Below are positions 41,033-51,143 of a stretch of DNA of 64,000 bases, in pieces. The stretch is taken from assembly GCA_030849075.1 (NCBI GenBank), contig JASAOO010003538.1, positions 39,922 to 103,921 on the forward strand, read 5' to 3'. Every line of letters begins with the position of its first letter. Within the stretch, counting starts at the first letter, position 1. The translations under genes were made by a program, and so were the position numbers. The DNA comes from Zelonia costaricensis. Lineage: Eukaryota > Euglenozoa > Kinetoplastea > Trypanosomatida > Trypanosomatidae. A model generated the notes under the pieces. The model was not told where the DNA came from, did not search any database, and saw only the letters and a list, made by a program, of their open reading frames with translations.

Positions 41033-41788
41033 ATGGTCCGCGACGACTCCGACCGCCGCCGCCTCCGCGCCCTGTACGAGCGCAACCGCCGCCGCGTCTC
41101 CGCGCTGGCCGACGCGCGTGACCGCCGGCGCGGTGGTGATGACGACTTCGCGGCGCCGCGCCGCTACGTGGTGAGCGAGCGCCGTACGCGCCTCGAGGGC
41201 TTCGGCCGCGGCGGGCGCCAGGTGCGCCAGGTCGTGCGCCGCGCACGCGGCGGCCGTGCGGACGAGGTCCGCCCGCTGCGCTTCAGCGACCGCGGCATCT
41301 TTCGTCGCAGCGGCCGCGATCGGTTCCGCCGCGCCGATGACGTGGACCGCGAGGACCGCCGCGAGCGCTCCCGCCGCAACGGCGGTGGTGGCGGCGCCGT
41401 CGAGGGTCGCCGCTTCGGTGGGGCGCGTCGCACGCAGCTGCGGATGCGCGGCTCCCGTGGCGGCCGCAACCGCGGCGAGGGGCGCCGTCTTCAGAGCAAC
41501 GGCGGCAGCAGCAACGGGAACAACCAGCAGCAGCGCCAGGGCAAGCAGGGCAACAGCAACCGCGGCGGCAACAACAACAACCAGCAGCAGCAGCGCCAGG
41601 GTGGCAACCACGGTCACCACAACCAGCAGCAGCGCCAGAGCAAGCAGGGCAACAGCAACCGCGGCGGCAACAACAACAACCAGCAGCAGCAGCAGCAGCA
41701 GCAGCGTCAGACCAAGCCGCAGCGTGCTCGTCAGCCTATGGTGACCCGCGAGGAGCTCGACCGCCAGCTGGACAGCTACCACAACTAG
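41033..41788 (+). CDS. Arg/Gly/Asn/Gln-rich protein with ALYREF-like UAP56-binding motif
   Basis: Predicted 251-residue, very basic protein. Residues 1-160 are dominated by Arg, Asp and Gly, with RGG-type and RS-type elements typical of RNA binding. Residues about 160-230 are N/Q/G-rich with two copies of a QQQRQ-KQGNSNRGGNNNN unit and a run of eight Gln. The last 16 residues, MVTREELDRQLDSYHN, closely match the C-terminal UAP56-binding motif of ALYREF, CHTOP and FYTTD1 (TREELD-QLD-Y pattern). That motif binds the DEAD-box helicase UAP56/Sub2 during mRNP assembly and nuclear export. No RRM is visible, unlike ALYREF. I infer a nuclear mRNP adaptor that contacts the trypanosomatid Sub2 homologue. 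The start ATG follows a pyrimidine tract and begins the charged coding sequence. Confidence 0.85.
   Translation: MVRDDSDRRRLRALYERNRRRVSALADARDRRRGGDDDFAAPRRYVVSERRTRLEGFGRGGRQVRQVVRRARGGRADEVRPLRFSDRGIFRRSGRDRFRRADDVDREDRRERSRRNGGGGGAVEGRRFGGARRTQLRMRGSRGGRNRGEGRRLQSNGGSSNGNNQQQRQGKQGNSNRGGNNNNQQQQRQGGNHGHHNQQQRQSKQGNSNRGGNNNNQQQQQQQQRQTKPQRARQPMVTREELDRQLDSYHN
41522..41697 (+). repeat. Tandem 99-bp-spaced repeat encoding N/Q/G-rich units
   Basis: A segment of about 77 bases beginning AACCAGCAGCAGCGCCAG at 41522 recurs at 41621 with few changes, followed by a CAG run. It lies inside the UBM protein gene and is likely variable between strains. Confidence 0.85.
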
Positions 41789-44700
41789 ACGCATCGACCG
41801 CAGCCGGCGCTGCGTGGTTGACGAGAAAGGGGAAACGCGCAAATATGTTTGGTGATGATGTCCCGAGTTGACAACGGAAAAACGATGGAGGAGGTGCGTC
41901 GCTGCTGACGCCGTGTCGTCACGGGCGACATACGGGGGCCAAGTGGAGAGGCAGAGGGGGCTGGAGGCGGCAGGACCGGTCGCGGCTCTGCTAGTGACGC
42001 GCTGCAGGCACTGGGCGACACGCTTACCGCCCACCTCTCACCTCTTCTCTGTGCCTGCACGTCCGTGCGTGTTTCAGGTCGTCATGGCTCCGCTGGCCGT
42101 GGCTTCGGTGGCCCTTAACAAGGAAGCGCACACCTGTGCGACTTGCCGGCTTTGTTTATCTTGTACTCCGTCACGGCACACGCGCCAGTACCTCGGCATC
42201 CCCCCTCCCCTCCCCTCACCCACCCCTGCTCCATGTGCGCACCGTGCCTCGAGCCACGGCTGCGCCGCAGCGGTAGAGAGAGGGCGGCGACAGGGCCGAG
42301 GCCGCGGCTGCTGCTGCCAGCGATCGCGCGGCAGCGCGGCATCACGGCAGCGCCGCGGCGGCGCGTGTGCGCGTCGCGCCATCGTGGCGTGTTTGCGATT
42401 GTGTTCCTCCTCCTGGTATGATGTGGGATCGAAGGCAACGAAAGAAGCGAAGAAGTCTGCGCCGCGGGCCGTCACCACCTGCACAGGGGCAGCGGCATCG
42501 GCAGCAGAGGAAGATGCCCGTGCCGTGCGTGGGCCGTGATGACGCGCGCGCCCCGATGCGTGGCGCGCCCGCCGCCCAGCGAGCTCGCCGCCGTGATGCG
42601 TAGCTCGAGCTGGACAGTCTGATGGAGAAGGGGGGCAGAGGCGGAGCAAGGATAGTGAGAAGCGAGCTCGTGAACGCGTGAGCTGCGGCATCGGCGTGGC
42701 TCTTCTCTTCCCGCACACCCGCCGTCGACGTTGTCGGCGCAGCGAGCAGCGAGCGCGTAGCGGCCGCACAAGCCGCTCTCGCCCCCCCCCCCTGCAAGCG
42801 TGCGCGTGCTGCTCGACGGAGCGGCTGCGGTGCCGCCCACCAACTGCGCCGCCATTGGCTGCGAGATTACGCGAGGCTTCGCGTCTTGCGCGCTGCCCAC
42901 GACCTCCCGTCTCCCCCGTTCCATCAACTCCAGCGGCCACGGCGCCTTGGCCGAGAGTGGCGTCTCCCTCTTGCGGTCGTCTCCACGGAGAGCGGGGCGT
43001 GGGCAGGGGCCGGCAGGCCATCCGCGCCGCTCCCGCCTTCGGCCCAGCTTGCTGGAGCGCACCGGCGCTGTCGCTTACTCCCGTCACGGGTCACGCCAAC
43101 GAGCGTATGGATGCGCCACCTTGTTTCTCGCTTGCTTTCCTTGCGAACTCCTTTGCCGCAACGGGTTCGTTCATCTCGCGCGGTCCTCCTCCCGCCGCGC
43201 CAATCCGCGCCATTTTGGTCAGTGCGCCGACGCGTGCACCCGGCGCGCGACGCGATTCTCTTCTGTCCGCAAAGCCCCACAGGGGAGGGCATTGATGAGG
43301 GAAGGAGAGCGAGCGTCGCTGTGAGAGAGTGCGGCACGCGAAGGCCACGCGCGGGTGCCTTGACGGAGAGTGCGGAGAGGCAGACGCGTCCCGCGCTCTC
43401 CTCACCCCTCCTTGCACTCCCTCACCTCCGCGTTCAGTGGTTGTGGTGATGCCGTGATGTGCCTGTGTGTGTGAGCGCGCGTTGTCTGCCGTTGCGTGGC
43501 TCGCAGTGCGCTGTCCTGGACTCGACAGGCTTCTTCCTCGCGGCGCTGCCGCTCCCTTCAGCCTCCTCCCCGAGGTGGGGGGGGGGTGACCTCGACGTGC
43601 AGCGGACGAAATCTGCCGCAGCTCGTAGCTCGAGAGGAAGGCGAGGAGGTGCCGGCGTGCGGGCGCAGCGGCGGGCGTCGGTGGGGTGGTGACTGCGTGG
43701 ACCCCCGCCCTCCGGCCGCTCCTCAGCCGCTGCCCAGCTCTGCATCACCACTGCCGCACCGACTGCACCTTGTGCGGCGCTGCCGCCCGTCGGTGGGGTG
43801 CCACGCACTGCGCGCTTCGCGGACGCGCTGCACACGCACACACACACGCACACACACGCACACCGGTACACGAACACACTGTCACCCACGCCAGCGCGCG
43901 AGGACGCACCGACACGCTCGCCCCCGCGCAACCCTCCGCTCTTGACGCGTGCAGCCACCTCACACCACGACCTTCCGCGCACCCACAACGTCGCCGGATT
44001 CCCCCCCACCTCGCCTCCCCCCCCACGCCACACACACACACACGCCACCGCCATCACCACAAGATCGAAACCTATTCCTTTCTCTCTTGTTTCTCTGTTG
44101 TCTTCCCTTCGCCCGTCCTCCCTGTTGAGCAGGCGCCGTCTGCTGCTTCGCTCCTGTTGCGTGGCACAGCACGGCACGGCTGTCCGGCACCCCGACGCCG
44201 CACACGTGTGCAGCGCGCGCCGCTCTCGATTCTTTTTGTTCTGCTCGACTCCTCCTCCATCCCTGGCGTGGTGCGGCGTGCGGGGCGGACGCGACGGCCC
44301 GTCCCTCCTCCTCCCCGCCCGCTGCTCTGCGTCGTTCCTTCGTTCTCCTGTGCCGCGTTCTTGTTGTGTGCACCCGACGGGCTCTCTGACTCAGTCCTCT
44401 CCACCACGCTCGCGTCTCCACTACCGTCAGCCGCTCCCACTCGTCACGCCGAACTCGCGTGCACCGTCCACTGCCCCGATTTGGGCACGCTGTGTGTGTA
44501 CGTGTGTTGGGGTGGGCCCGCCCCTGGGCGCAGAGAGCGCACATCCATTGCGCCCCCGCCCCGTCGCTCTTTTCGCCCCGTCTCCCTCCGCGTGCGCGTC
44601 TCCGTGAGTCGCAGGCGGCGGAACGACAACGCAGTAGGCGCGTCCGCCGCCCCGCCGCCGAGTGCGAAACTGCGCTGTGCAGAGTCCAGGCATGGGGGAG

Positions 44701-46142
44701 GGGGGGGGACGGGGTGGATAGAGAGCTTCTCCGCACCACTGAAGTAGCCGCCGTCGTTCCCCCGATCATACACTCGTACTCGCACACGCGCCGTACCGCC
44801 GCGCCGCCTACGCGGACCTGGTCGCTCCACGATCCGCTCCTCACGTCGCATGAAGCGCCTTACCCACTTCGACACACCCGCCTTGCTCGCTGCATGCCTG
44901 CAGAGGCGTACCACCGCCGAACTCCTTGCGCGCGTCCTCATTCACTCACGCGCACTTGGGGTCGCACCACTCTGCGCACATCGACACTCACACGTACACA
45001 GACGGTCACGTGCATGGCGCAAACCGGTGGGGGAAGGGTCTGTGGTTGCGGCGACAACGCACTCTGTCCAGGGCAGCCCTGATTGTCCTCTCCTCTCTTG
45101 CTTCCTGTGTTCTCGCTTCTTCTATCCGCCGACACGCACCTCCGTGTCACACACACACACATAAAAATTTTGCTTCCGTGCTTTCAAAGCTGAGCGTCTA
45201 CGACAAACCACGTACGGGCTGGAGGTGAGGGGGGGGTGTGTGTGTGTGGCGGGGCAGCGCGTGCGCTCTCGACGGGCCTCCTCTGACAGCCGCGAGCGTC
45301 ACGTCCAAGCCCTCATCTTTCCCCCTCCCCTTCCTCTCTTGTTTCGCCCACCAGCCTAGCGGCCCCCACGATGTCGTGGTCTGCGCCACACGGAGACGGT
45401 GGACCTGCCGGGAGCGAAGACACCGCCTTCTCCCGGCCACCAGATGCATGCGGGGCACTCTTCCCCATTTGGAAGCAAGAGCCACATCCTTCCCCGGCCC
45501 GGTGTACGCGCACCCCTGCATGACGCCTGCCCCCTCCGCCACCGCCCCGCTGTGGAACACACAACGCCGACGAGAAAGGAAACCCGCGGACACACGCGCT
45601 CCCCTCCCCCCTTTGCCGGTGTTGCGGCGCACGTGAATGAAGAGACCTTTGCCCCCTCCCCTCCTCCGTACCCCCCTCCCCCTCCTCCACACACAAACAC
45701 AAACATGTTCGCATATCCAGCGAAGCTACGCACGTACACGCATCACTGACCGCGTCCGCGTCACTGCAGGTGTCACTCTCCCCCCACCCCGCCATATACC
45801 GCTCTCTCTCTCTCTGAATCCGTCCACGCTCGGACGCGATCGCGGAGGCCCGTGTCTGTTCACTCTTCCAGCAGTCCTGCAGGCTCCCCTCCCCGTCTCG
45901 GGCGGCCCTCCTGACGGAGCGCGAGCTTGCGTCGCCTTCTCTGCCCTTCGCACTCCAGTGCACCGCACGCGCGTTCCTCCTCTTCTCGTCTCTCTCTTGT
46001 ACACTGTAGAGGCGTCTCGACGTGTGTGTGTGTGTGTGTGGCCACAACCCGCCTTCTAGATCACTGCCACGCTGCTGCTCAGCCCCCCTCCTTCCTCCAC
46101 CCCCTCCTCCGCTTCGCGCGCAGTGGTGTGCCAGCCAGCGCA
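41789..46142. other. 4.35-kb region without a recognisable gene
   Basis: This is the longest gap in the window. Open frames exist on both strands (for example 43686-44747 plus and 42074-43087 minus), but all have Cys/Arg/Pro/His-rich translations unlike the neighbours. Seen inside are CA tracts at 43831-43863 and about 44028-44043, G runs at about 43578-43587 and 44697-44709, a CA tract followed by a rare AT-rich patch (ATAAAAATTTT) at 45149-45171, and (GT)n at 46022-46040. It may be a long 3' UTR of the UBM gene plus the cyclin leader, or hold non-coding RNA genes. Confidence 0.5.
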
Positions 46143-47405
46143 ATGTCCACCGATGTCGCCATCGTCACGACGCTGAGCTCCGACTCAGTGAGTCGGCTCT
46201 TCGGCCCGGCCGGGGCGATGGACTTCCGCTCCGGCCCGGGCATGAAGGATGAGTACGAGGATCCCAAGGCGATCTTCGATAAGATGAAGCTGAAGGACGT
46301 GAAGCCGCTCGCTGACATCAACGTGCTCAGGGGCACCATCTACAGCTACAAGAACCGCCGCGTCATCACCCGCTGGCTGCGCGACGTCTGCGGCGCCTTC
46401 AATTTGCGGAGCACCACCCTCTGCCTCGCCGTGCAGCTTGCGGACGCGTACGTGGTGGGCAACCTGCGCCAGCTCGAGCTCCAGAAGTGCCAGCTGGCGG
46501 CTGTCACCGCGCTGTGGATCGCTGCGAAGTTTGAGGAGATGGACGCCGACTTGCCTAGCCTGCGCAAGATCGTGGACGTGTGCGACGGGGCGTACGCGAA
46601 GGAGCACATCCTCGCGATGGAGGAGGCCATCCTGAGCTTCTTCAAGTGGTACCTCCCCCACACCACGGTCGTCAACCACGTCTACCTGCAGCTGCACCTG
46701 CTCAACAATCCCGCCTTGATCGACGCGCGGCCGGCGGAGGCGGTGCCGTCGGCCGTCTCCCTCGACCTGCTCCTGCTTGACGCCAACGGCGGGCGAGTCT
46801 GGGCGAACCTCACGGCGGAGTCGGGGCAGTCCGTGCACGACTGCCTCAGCCAGCTGTGCGCCGCCTCACACCTCCTCTACAGCTCCTCCACGAGTGTGTT
46901 CCAGCTCTTCGGCGAGTGCTTCCTCCTCGCGGAGCGGCTGCCGCACACGACGCTGCTGAAGGACCTCCCGCTTGATGGGTCCGGCTGCCGGCGCCTCTTT
47001 GTGTGCTCTGCCAGCAGCCAGGTGACGGCCACGTTTGCGGAGCGCGGCTCGTACGTCATCCTGCGCTCCATCAACGCGGCCTTTCTGGACCTGTGCGACA
47101 TCCTCACGCAGGAGGTGGTCACCCACGTTGAGTTCCTGCGGCTGTACAGTTACGTGACAGCCTTCGGGGTGATGGGGCTCGCCCTCTGTCTGGTGTCGCC
47201 GGACCGCGACGAGAACAAGAGGCTGCTGACACACGTGCACAAGACGCTGGACATATCGGCGACACAAGGGCTCGCCGTCGCGGACCTGCTCACCTCCAAG
47301 TACCGCGAGGCGCTGCCAACGATTCGCGAGGGGAGCCGGCTGCCCACGCCGCCCGACAACTTCCGCGACACGCTGTGCTACTGCTTTGACCGGCGGCTGT
47401 CGTAG
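46143..47405 (+). CDS. Cyclin
   Basis: Predicted 420-residue protein. An N-terminal cyclin box occupies about residues 65-195: R72-R-V-I-T-R-W-L-R-D-V starts helix 1, LRSTTLCLAVQLADAYVVG follows, and AAVTALWIAAKFEEM has K129-F-E-E, as in the A/B-type cyclin core. The helix LAMEEAILSFFKWYLPHTTVVNHVYLQ continues the fold. The C-terminal about 220 residues should form the second cyclin fold and are more divergent. No destruction box of the RxxLxxxxN type is obvious near the N-terminus. Cyclins bind and activate CDK-family (CRK) kinases; Leishmania has about a dozen and I cannot say which this is, although a mitotic-type box is suggested. The ATG follows a C-rich pyrimidine tract. Confidence 0.9.
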   Translation: MSTDVAIVTTLSSDSVSRLFGPAGAMDFRSGPGMKDEYEDPKAIFDKMKLKDVKPLADINVLRGTIYSYKNRRVITRWLRDVCGAFNLRSTTLCLAVQLADAYVVGNLRQLELQKCQLAAVTALWIAAKFEEMDADLPSLRKIVDVCDGAYAKEHILAMEEAILSFFKWYLPHTTVVNHVYLQLHLLNNPALIDARPAEAVPSAVSLDLLLLDANGGRVWANLTAESGQSVHDCLSQLCAASHLLYSSSTSVFQLFGECFLLAERLPHTTLLKDLPLDGSGCRRLFVCSASSQVTATFAERGSYVILRSINAAFLDLCDILTQEVVTHVEFLRLYSYVTAFGVMGLALCLVSPDRDENKRLLTHVHKTLDISATQGLAVADLLTSKYREALPTIREGSRLPTPPDNFRDTLCYCFDRRLS

Positions 47406-47455
47406 TCGTTTAGTTTAGTTGTGTGCGTTTGAGTGTGTGTGTGTGTATGTGTGCG

Positions 47456-47499
<44 letters not shown>

Positions 47500-48048
47500 T
47501 TTCTGTGCACGTGACACGCGCTGGCATGGCTCGAGGTGCCGCAACCAAGCAAGGACAGCGGGAACTGAGACCGCCCCTTCAGTGGGCAGGGGCTGACGGC
47601 CGCGTCACATTTCTGGGGGCAGTGACGGATGCGTCAGCCTCCGTAGCCTCCTCTTGTTGCACTTGTGCGGCAGTGGCACACAGTGCGGCCCGCACGGCAA
47701 GAAGAGGGGTGGTGCGTCTGCTGTCACGCGGCATCGTGGGAGCTCTCGAGTGGAAACGCAAAGCTAGGCGTGAAGAGCGTCGATGTCAGTTGATGCCGCA
47801 CACGCCTTCACACGTGGCACGCGCAGCCTGATGTACTTGACTTCCACCTCGGCACGCTGCGGCTCGCCGCCACCTGTCACCACGTCCGCTGCTCTCCCGC
47901 CTTCTCCTGCTCTCGTCTTCTCTTCTCTCTTCGTCTTCCTCGCGGACGCAACAGAGGCTAGTTGGGAGGCGCCGCACCCGTCCACCGTCTCCCACCCCCG
48001 CGGGCGCATCTCCGCCGTCTTGGCTGCTCCGCTGCAAGCGTCAGCTGC
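47406..48048. other. Intergenic region with GT microsatellite
   Basis: No gene seen. (GT)n lies at 47459-47492 in a wider GT-rich stretch starting about 25 bases after the cyclin stop. C/T tracts lie around 47895-47940. Confidence 0.6.
47459..47492 (+). repeat. (TG)n microsatellite
   Basis: Uninterrupted TG dinucleotides within GT-rich DNA just downstream of the cyclin gene. Confidence 0.9.
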
Positions 48049-48930
48049 ATGCGCGCCGCTGCCGTGCGGTGGTGCCGGCCCGCGCCGTCGCCGTGGAGCC
48101 GGGGAGGTCACATCGCCAGCGTGAACCCTGCCAACGTCAGCAGCGCCCGTCCGCTGCGCCGCAGTCAGCGCACGGGGCCGGGCCCGCTGAGCACGTCGCA
48201 CCCCGCCTTTGGGCTGAAGCAGGCGCAGGTGCCCTCACAGCGGCCACGCCATCGGCTGCTGTCCACCGACCACCCCGCCTTTGGCACACGCAAGACACTG
48301 GCCAGCACCGACTGCTTCGAGGGCCCCGTCTACGTCTCCGGCTTCTTCTTCTCCATCGACCCGAACTTCACGCTGGGCGGGCAAGACAGCATGAACCCCA
48401 ACGCGCAGGTTACAACGCGCGATGTGGCGGGCAACATGGCCCGTGCGCGGTACCGCTGCCACATCGAGTCGAGCGGCGGCCTCAAGCTCGAGGCGCTGGT
48501 GCGCGTGCAGATGGGTTGGATCTCGCCCCGCGTTGTCTTCTCGCACATCCCGTACGTCATCCACCTGGGCAAGGGCATCGACGTCAGCCTGCCGTTCCTG
48601 TTTCACTTCACCATGGTTTCCCTGCTAGACGAGCACGGCGACAACACCGGCAGCTTCCTCTACTTCAGCGGCACCCCCATGCTGGGCATCTCGGCCGGCT
48701 TCAGCCGCATCAAGGGCGGCAAGATGGTGCTGAACCCCACTCGCGTCGTCGACCCGTACGTTGAGGAGTCCGACTTCATCGGCCACGTCCACTACCGCCA
48801 GATGGGCTTTGTCCTCTTCAAGTGTCTCGGCTACGTGGTCTGCGTCCTCGCCTGCATCCCGGCCACGCAGCGGGCACTGCAGTACATCCTGCCCGACCCC
48901 TTCCACCGCCACAGCGAGAAGCCTCTCTGA
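48049..48930 (+). CDS. Probable mitochondrial membrane protein, function unknown
   Basis: Predicted 293-residue protein. The N-terminus (MRAAAVRWCRPAPSPWSRGG) is Arg-rich without acids and resembles a mitochondrial presequence. A short sequence is duplicated: LSTSHPAFG at about 46-54 and LSTDHPAFG at about 70-78. The middle part (about 90-240) reads as a beta-rich soluble domain (VYVSGFFFSIDPNF, YRCHIESSGGLKLEALVRVQMGW, DVSLPFLFHFTMVSL). A hydrophobic helix lies at about 262-278 (FVLFKCLGYVVCVLACI) before a short tail. I do not recognise a family. The frame is open upstream to a TTG at 47962 but the first ATG is 48049. A subunit of a mitochondrial inner-membrane complex is a guess. Confidence 0.8.
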   Translation: MRAAAVRWCRPAPSPWSRGGHIASVNPANVSSARPLRRSQRTGPGPLSTSHPAFGLKQAQVPSQRPRHRLLSTDHPAFGTRKTLASTDCFEGPVYVSGFFFSIDPNFTLGGQDSMNPNAQVTTRDVAGNMARARYRCHIESSGGLKLEALVRVQMGWISPRVVFSHIPYVIHLGKGIDVSLPFLFHFTMVSLLDEHGDNTGSFLYFSGTPMLGISAGFSRIKGGKMVLNPTRVVDPYVEESDFIGHVHYRQMGFVLFKCLGYVVCVLACIPATQRALQYILPDPFHRHSEKPL

Positions 48931-49646
48931 GGCATGGAAGGGAGCCGGCTCGTCGCTTGGCGATGCCACGCCGCCGCCACGTCTGGGCGCCTCCACCGCC
49001 CGCCTCGACCATTTCCGGTCTGCGAGGCCACGCAGAGGGGCGGGCCTGAGCCTGTTGTGCTCCACGTGCGGGGGCCTGCCTGAGAGAGTTACCGCTGCAC
49101 CGCGGCTTGCCACGCCCCCCGGTGCACACCTAAAGGCTCGCGTCCGACTTGTCTCACCGCATCGGTCACATACATACTTGGCCTTCTTCCAGTCAACACG
49201 TAAGTCGCGTAATCGTCTCTCTCCCTCTCTCCAGGCGCATGGGCTGCGTAGTCGCCTCGAGTGGTTCACACACGCACACGCACGCGGTGCCTTCAGCGCA
49301 CGGTGCTCCGGCAGCGCCTGCTCCCTTCAGCGGTGCGCCGTCCACCGCGGTGGAGGCTTTGCTCTCCGCCACCATCCCTCACCTTCCGCCTCTTCACCCC
49401 TCCCCCCTCGCACCCACCCGTTGTTCGCCATGCACTACACGCCGCAGCTCGCGCCGTTCATCTTGCAGCGCAGAGGGCCCCCACCGCACATCGACTGCGC
49501 CGACGCCACCGCCGTCCGCGGGGACACGCGAAGTGTTTCTACGTGCCCTTCCTCGCTTCTCACACCGCTCCTTGTGCTTTTCGCGGCTTTACTGCCGCGT
49601 CACCTGCGACGTCGCTGCGTTCTCGGGCACACGTGGGTGCTTCACG
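48931..49646. other. Intergenic region; may hold an alternative N-terminus of the next gene
   Basis: Composition is largely UTR-like, but the frame of the gene at 49647 stays open back to 49149 and contains an ATG at 49239 directly after a strong splice-acceptor-like tract. Confidence 0.5.
49214..49234 (+). promoter_or_regulatory. Probable trans-splice acceptor
   Basis: C/T tract ending in CTCCAG. The first downstream ATG is at 49239, in frame with the gene whose main start I place at 49647. Confidence 0.55.
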
Positions 49647-50369
49647 ATGCGGCGCAGTCTGGTCTGTCTGTTCCAGACTGGCGTGCACACCCCGCATGGC
49701 CCGCCGTACAGGGCGGCGCGCATGAAGAACTGGCCGACGCAGGAGGTGCCGCGGAACTTCACTTTCACAGCGGAGCAGCGCTTCAAGGCGAAGGCGATGC
49801 CGCGCGACACGGGCAAGATCCCTCGCGACTTTCTTCTCTCCGTGCTGTACCGCAATCAGCCGTGCGAGGTGGCCACGCTGTGGGAGCACTGCATGAGCGA
49901 CCCGCAGATCGTGCTCGACAGCAAGCGGCACCTGCGCGAGGTGCTGCAGCAGGCTCGCGAGGAGGGCTTCGTCTCCTTCGAGAAGGATGTGGTGACGGAT
50001 CGGTGGGTGTGCCACCTGACACGGGAGCGCTTGGAGGAGGTGCGCACCCTTGTCGGCGCGCGGGCCGACTCGCAGGATCTCAACTCGGGCCTGCGCGGCG
50101 CCTCGGCGACCGAGACGTCCGCGTACTCGGAGAGTTTCCGCGAGATGAACGACACGGCGAAGCGGGAACACTTACGGCTGCTGTCGGAGCAGGTGGCCGA
50201 CACCACGGCACACCTGCGCAAGTTCCAGCGCATGGAGATGGACTACCTGCCGTACACCGATCTCAACGGCAAGGTTAACTTCATGTGGTGGTACGAGACG
50301 AACGACTCGCGCGACACTGCCGCGCTGCCGGAGGCGGAGGCGCAGACAGGCCCAAAGCTGGGTGAGTGA
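49647..50369 (+). CDS. Hypothetical protein with winged-helix-like core, possibly mitochondrial
   Basis: Predicted 240-residue protein. The N-terminus (MRRSLVCLFQTGVHTPHGPPYRAARMK) could target mitochondria. The core at about 65-140 (FLLSVLYRNQPCEVATLWEHC, LDSKRHLREVLQQAREEGFVSFEK, RWVCHLTRERLEEVRTLV) has a helix-helix-helix-strand pattern like a winged helix. A long helix follows at about 160-195, and the C-terminus has KVNFMWWYETNDSRD. Several kinetoplastid mitoribosomal proteins look like this, but I cannot match one. The same frame is open to an ATG at 49239, which would add 136 residues starting MGCVV. I prefer 49647 because coding-like codon use starts there. Confidence 0.75.
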   Translation: MRRSLVCLFQTGVHTPHGPPYRAARMKNWPTQEVPRNFTFTAEQRFKAKAMPRDTGKIPRDFLLSVLYRNQPCEVATLWEHCMSDPQIVLDSKRHLREVLQQAREEGFVSFEKDVVTDRWVCHLTRERLEEVRTLVGARADSQDLNSGLRGASATETSAYSESFREMNDTAKREHLRLLSEQVADTTAHLRKFQRMEMDYLPYTDLNGKVNFMWWYETNDSRDTAALPEAEAQTGPKLGE

Positions 50370-50428
50370 GGCGCGCATCGGCTTTGAGTTGTCGAGGCTG
50401 TGCTCGCGTCTCGACGTTGTGGTGATCG

Positions 50429-50460
<32 letters not shown>

Positions 50461-51143
50461 TTGTTTGTGTTAGTGCGAGGTGGCAGCCTGATGAGGCCGA
50501 CGTGTTTACAGTAAGCCAAACAGCACGACAAAGACAGGCGCACTGAATGGAAGTCACGGCGTGAGTAGGAACAAGGCGCGTTGCAGGTGCGCAAATCTAG
50601 CAGGCCCCCCTCCCCTTGTCTGCCCCTCGTCCAGCCTCAGCCGCACGCCGACACACGTGCGACGCTCTCCGCGACTGCGCAGAACAGCGACCACGGCGTA
50701 CGAGCGCCGAACACGGAAACGCAGAACGTGGGCTTCTGCAGCCTCGTCACCAGCACTGGACAGTTTCTCGTCCTTCTCTCTCTTGTCTCTCCGCTCCATC
50801 TGACCCATCCCCGTCGCCGGTCCCCTTCCTCCTTAGTGTGTTCCACTTGTACACAGCTACACGCCACGTCTTCTCCGCCCTCCGGCAGGCCCGCTGCCGA
50901 CCCCATCCCTCGCCTCCTCCTCTTCCTCTTTTCCTCTGTCTCTCTTGACCCCCTCCGCGGCCCTCCCTCCCCTCAGTTGCTTCGTCACTGCCCCCGCCTC
51001 CCTCTCCGAGCATACCCGACCTCCGCGCCCCCCTCCCACGTGTGCTCGCTCCCACTTACCCGTGCCCCGATCCCGCCCCCTCCACTCCCACTGCCCACGC
51101 CCCGCGCCGTGTGGCCTCCCCATAGACGTGCCCGTGCCTTGAC
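50370..51143. other. Intergenic region with GT microsatellite
   Basis: No gene seen. (GT)n at 50435-50460 lies about 65 bases after the stop. Long C/T tracts fill 50770-51060. Confidence 0.6.
50435..50460 (+). repeat. (GT)n microsatellite
   Basis: Uninterrupted GT dinucleotides downstream of the 49647 gene. Confidence 0.9.

Noticed and set aside
42074..43087. 337-codon minus-strand frame in the gene desert
   Set aside because: Arg/Ala/Cys/Pro-rich translation with no ordered segment, and all real genes here are on the plus strand. Not enough to call a gene.
43831..43863. Repeated CACACG units considered as a CRISPR-like array
   Set aside because: Plain dinucleotide microsatellite without spacers, in a eukaryotic context.
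43686..44747. 353-codon plus-strand frame in the gene desert
   Set aside because: Translation is Pro/Ser/His/Cys-rich with HTHTH runs from a CA repeat; it reads as C/T-rich UTR.
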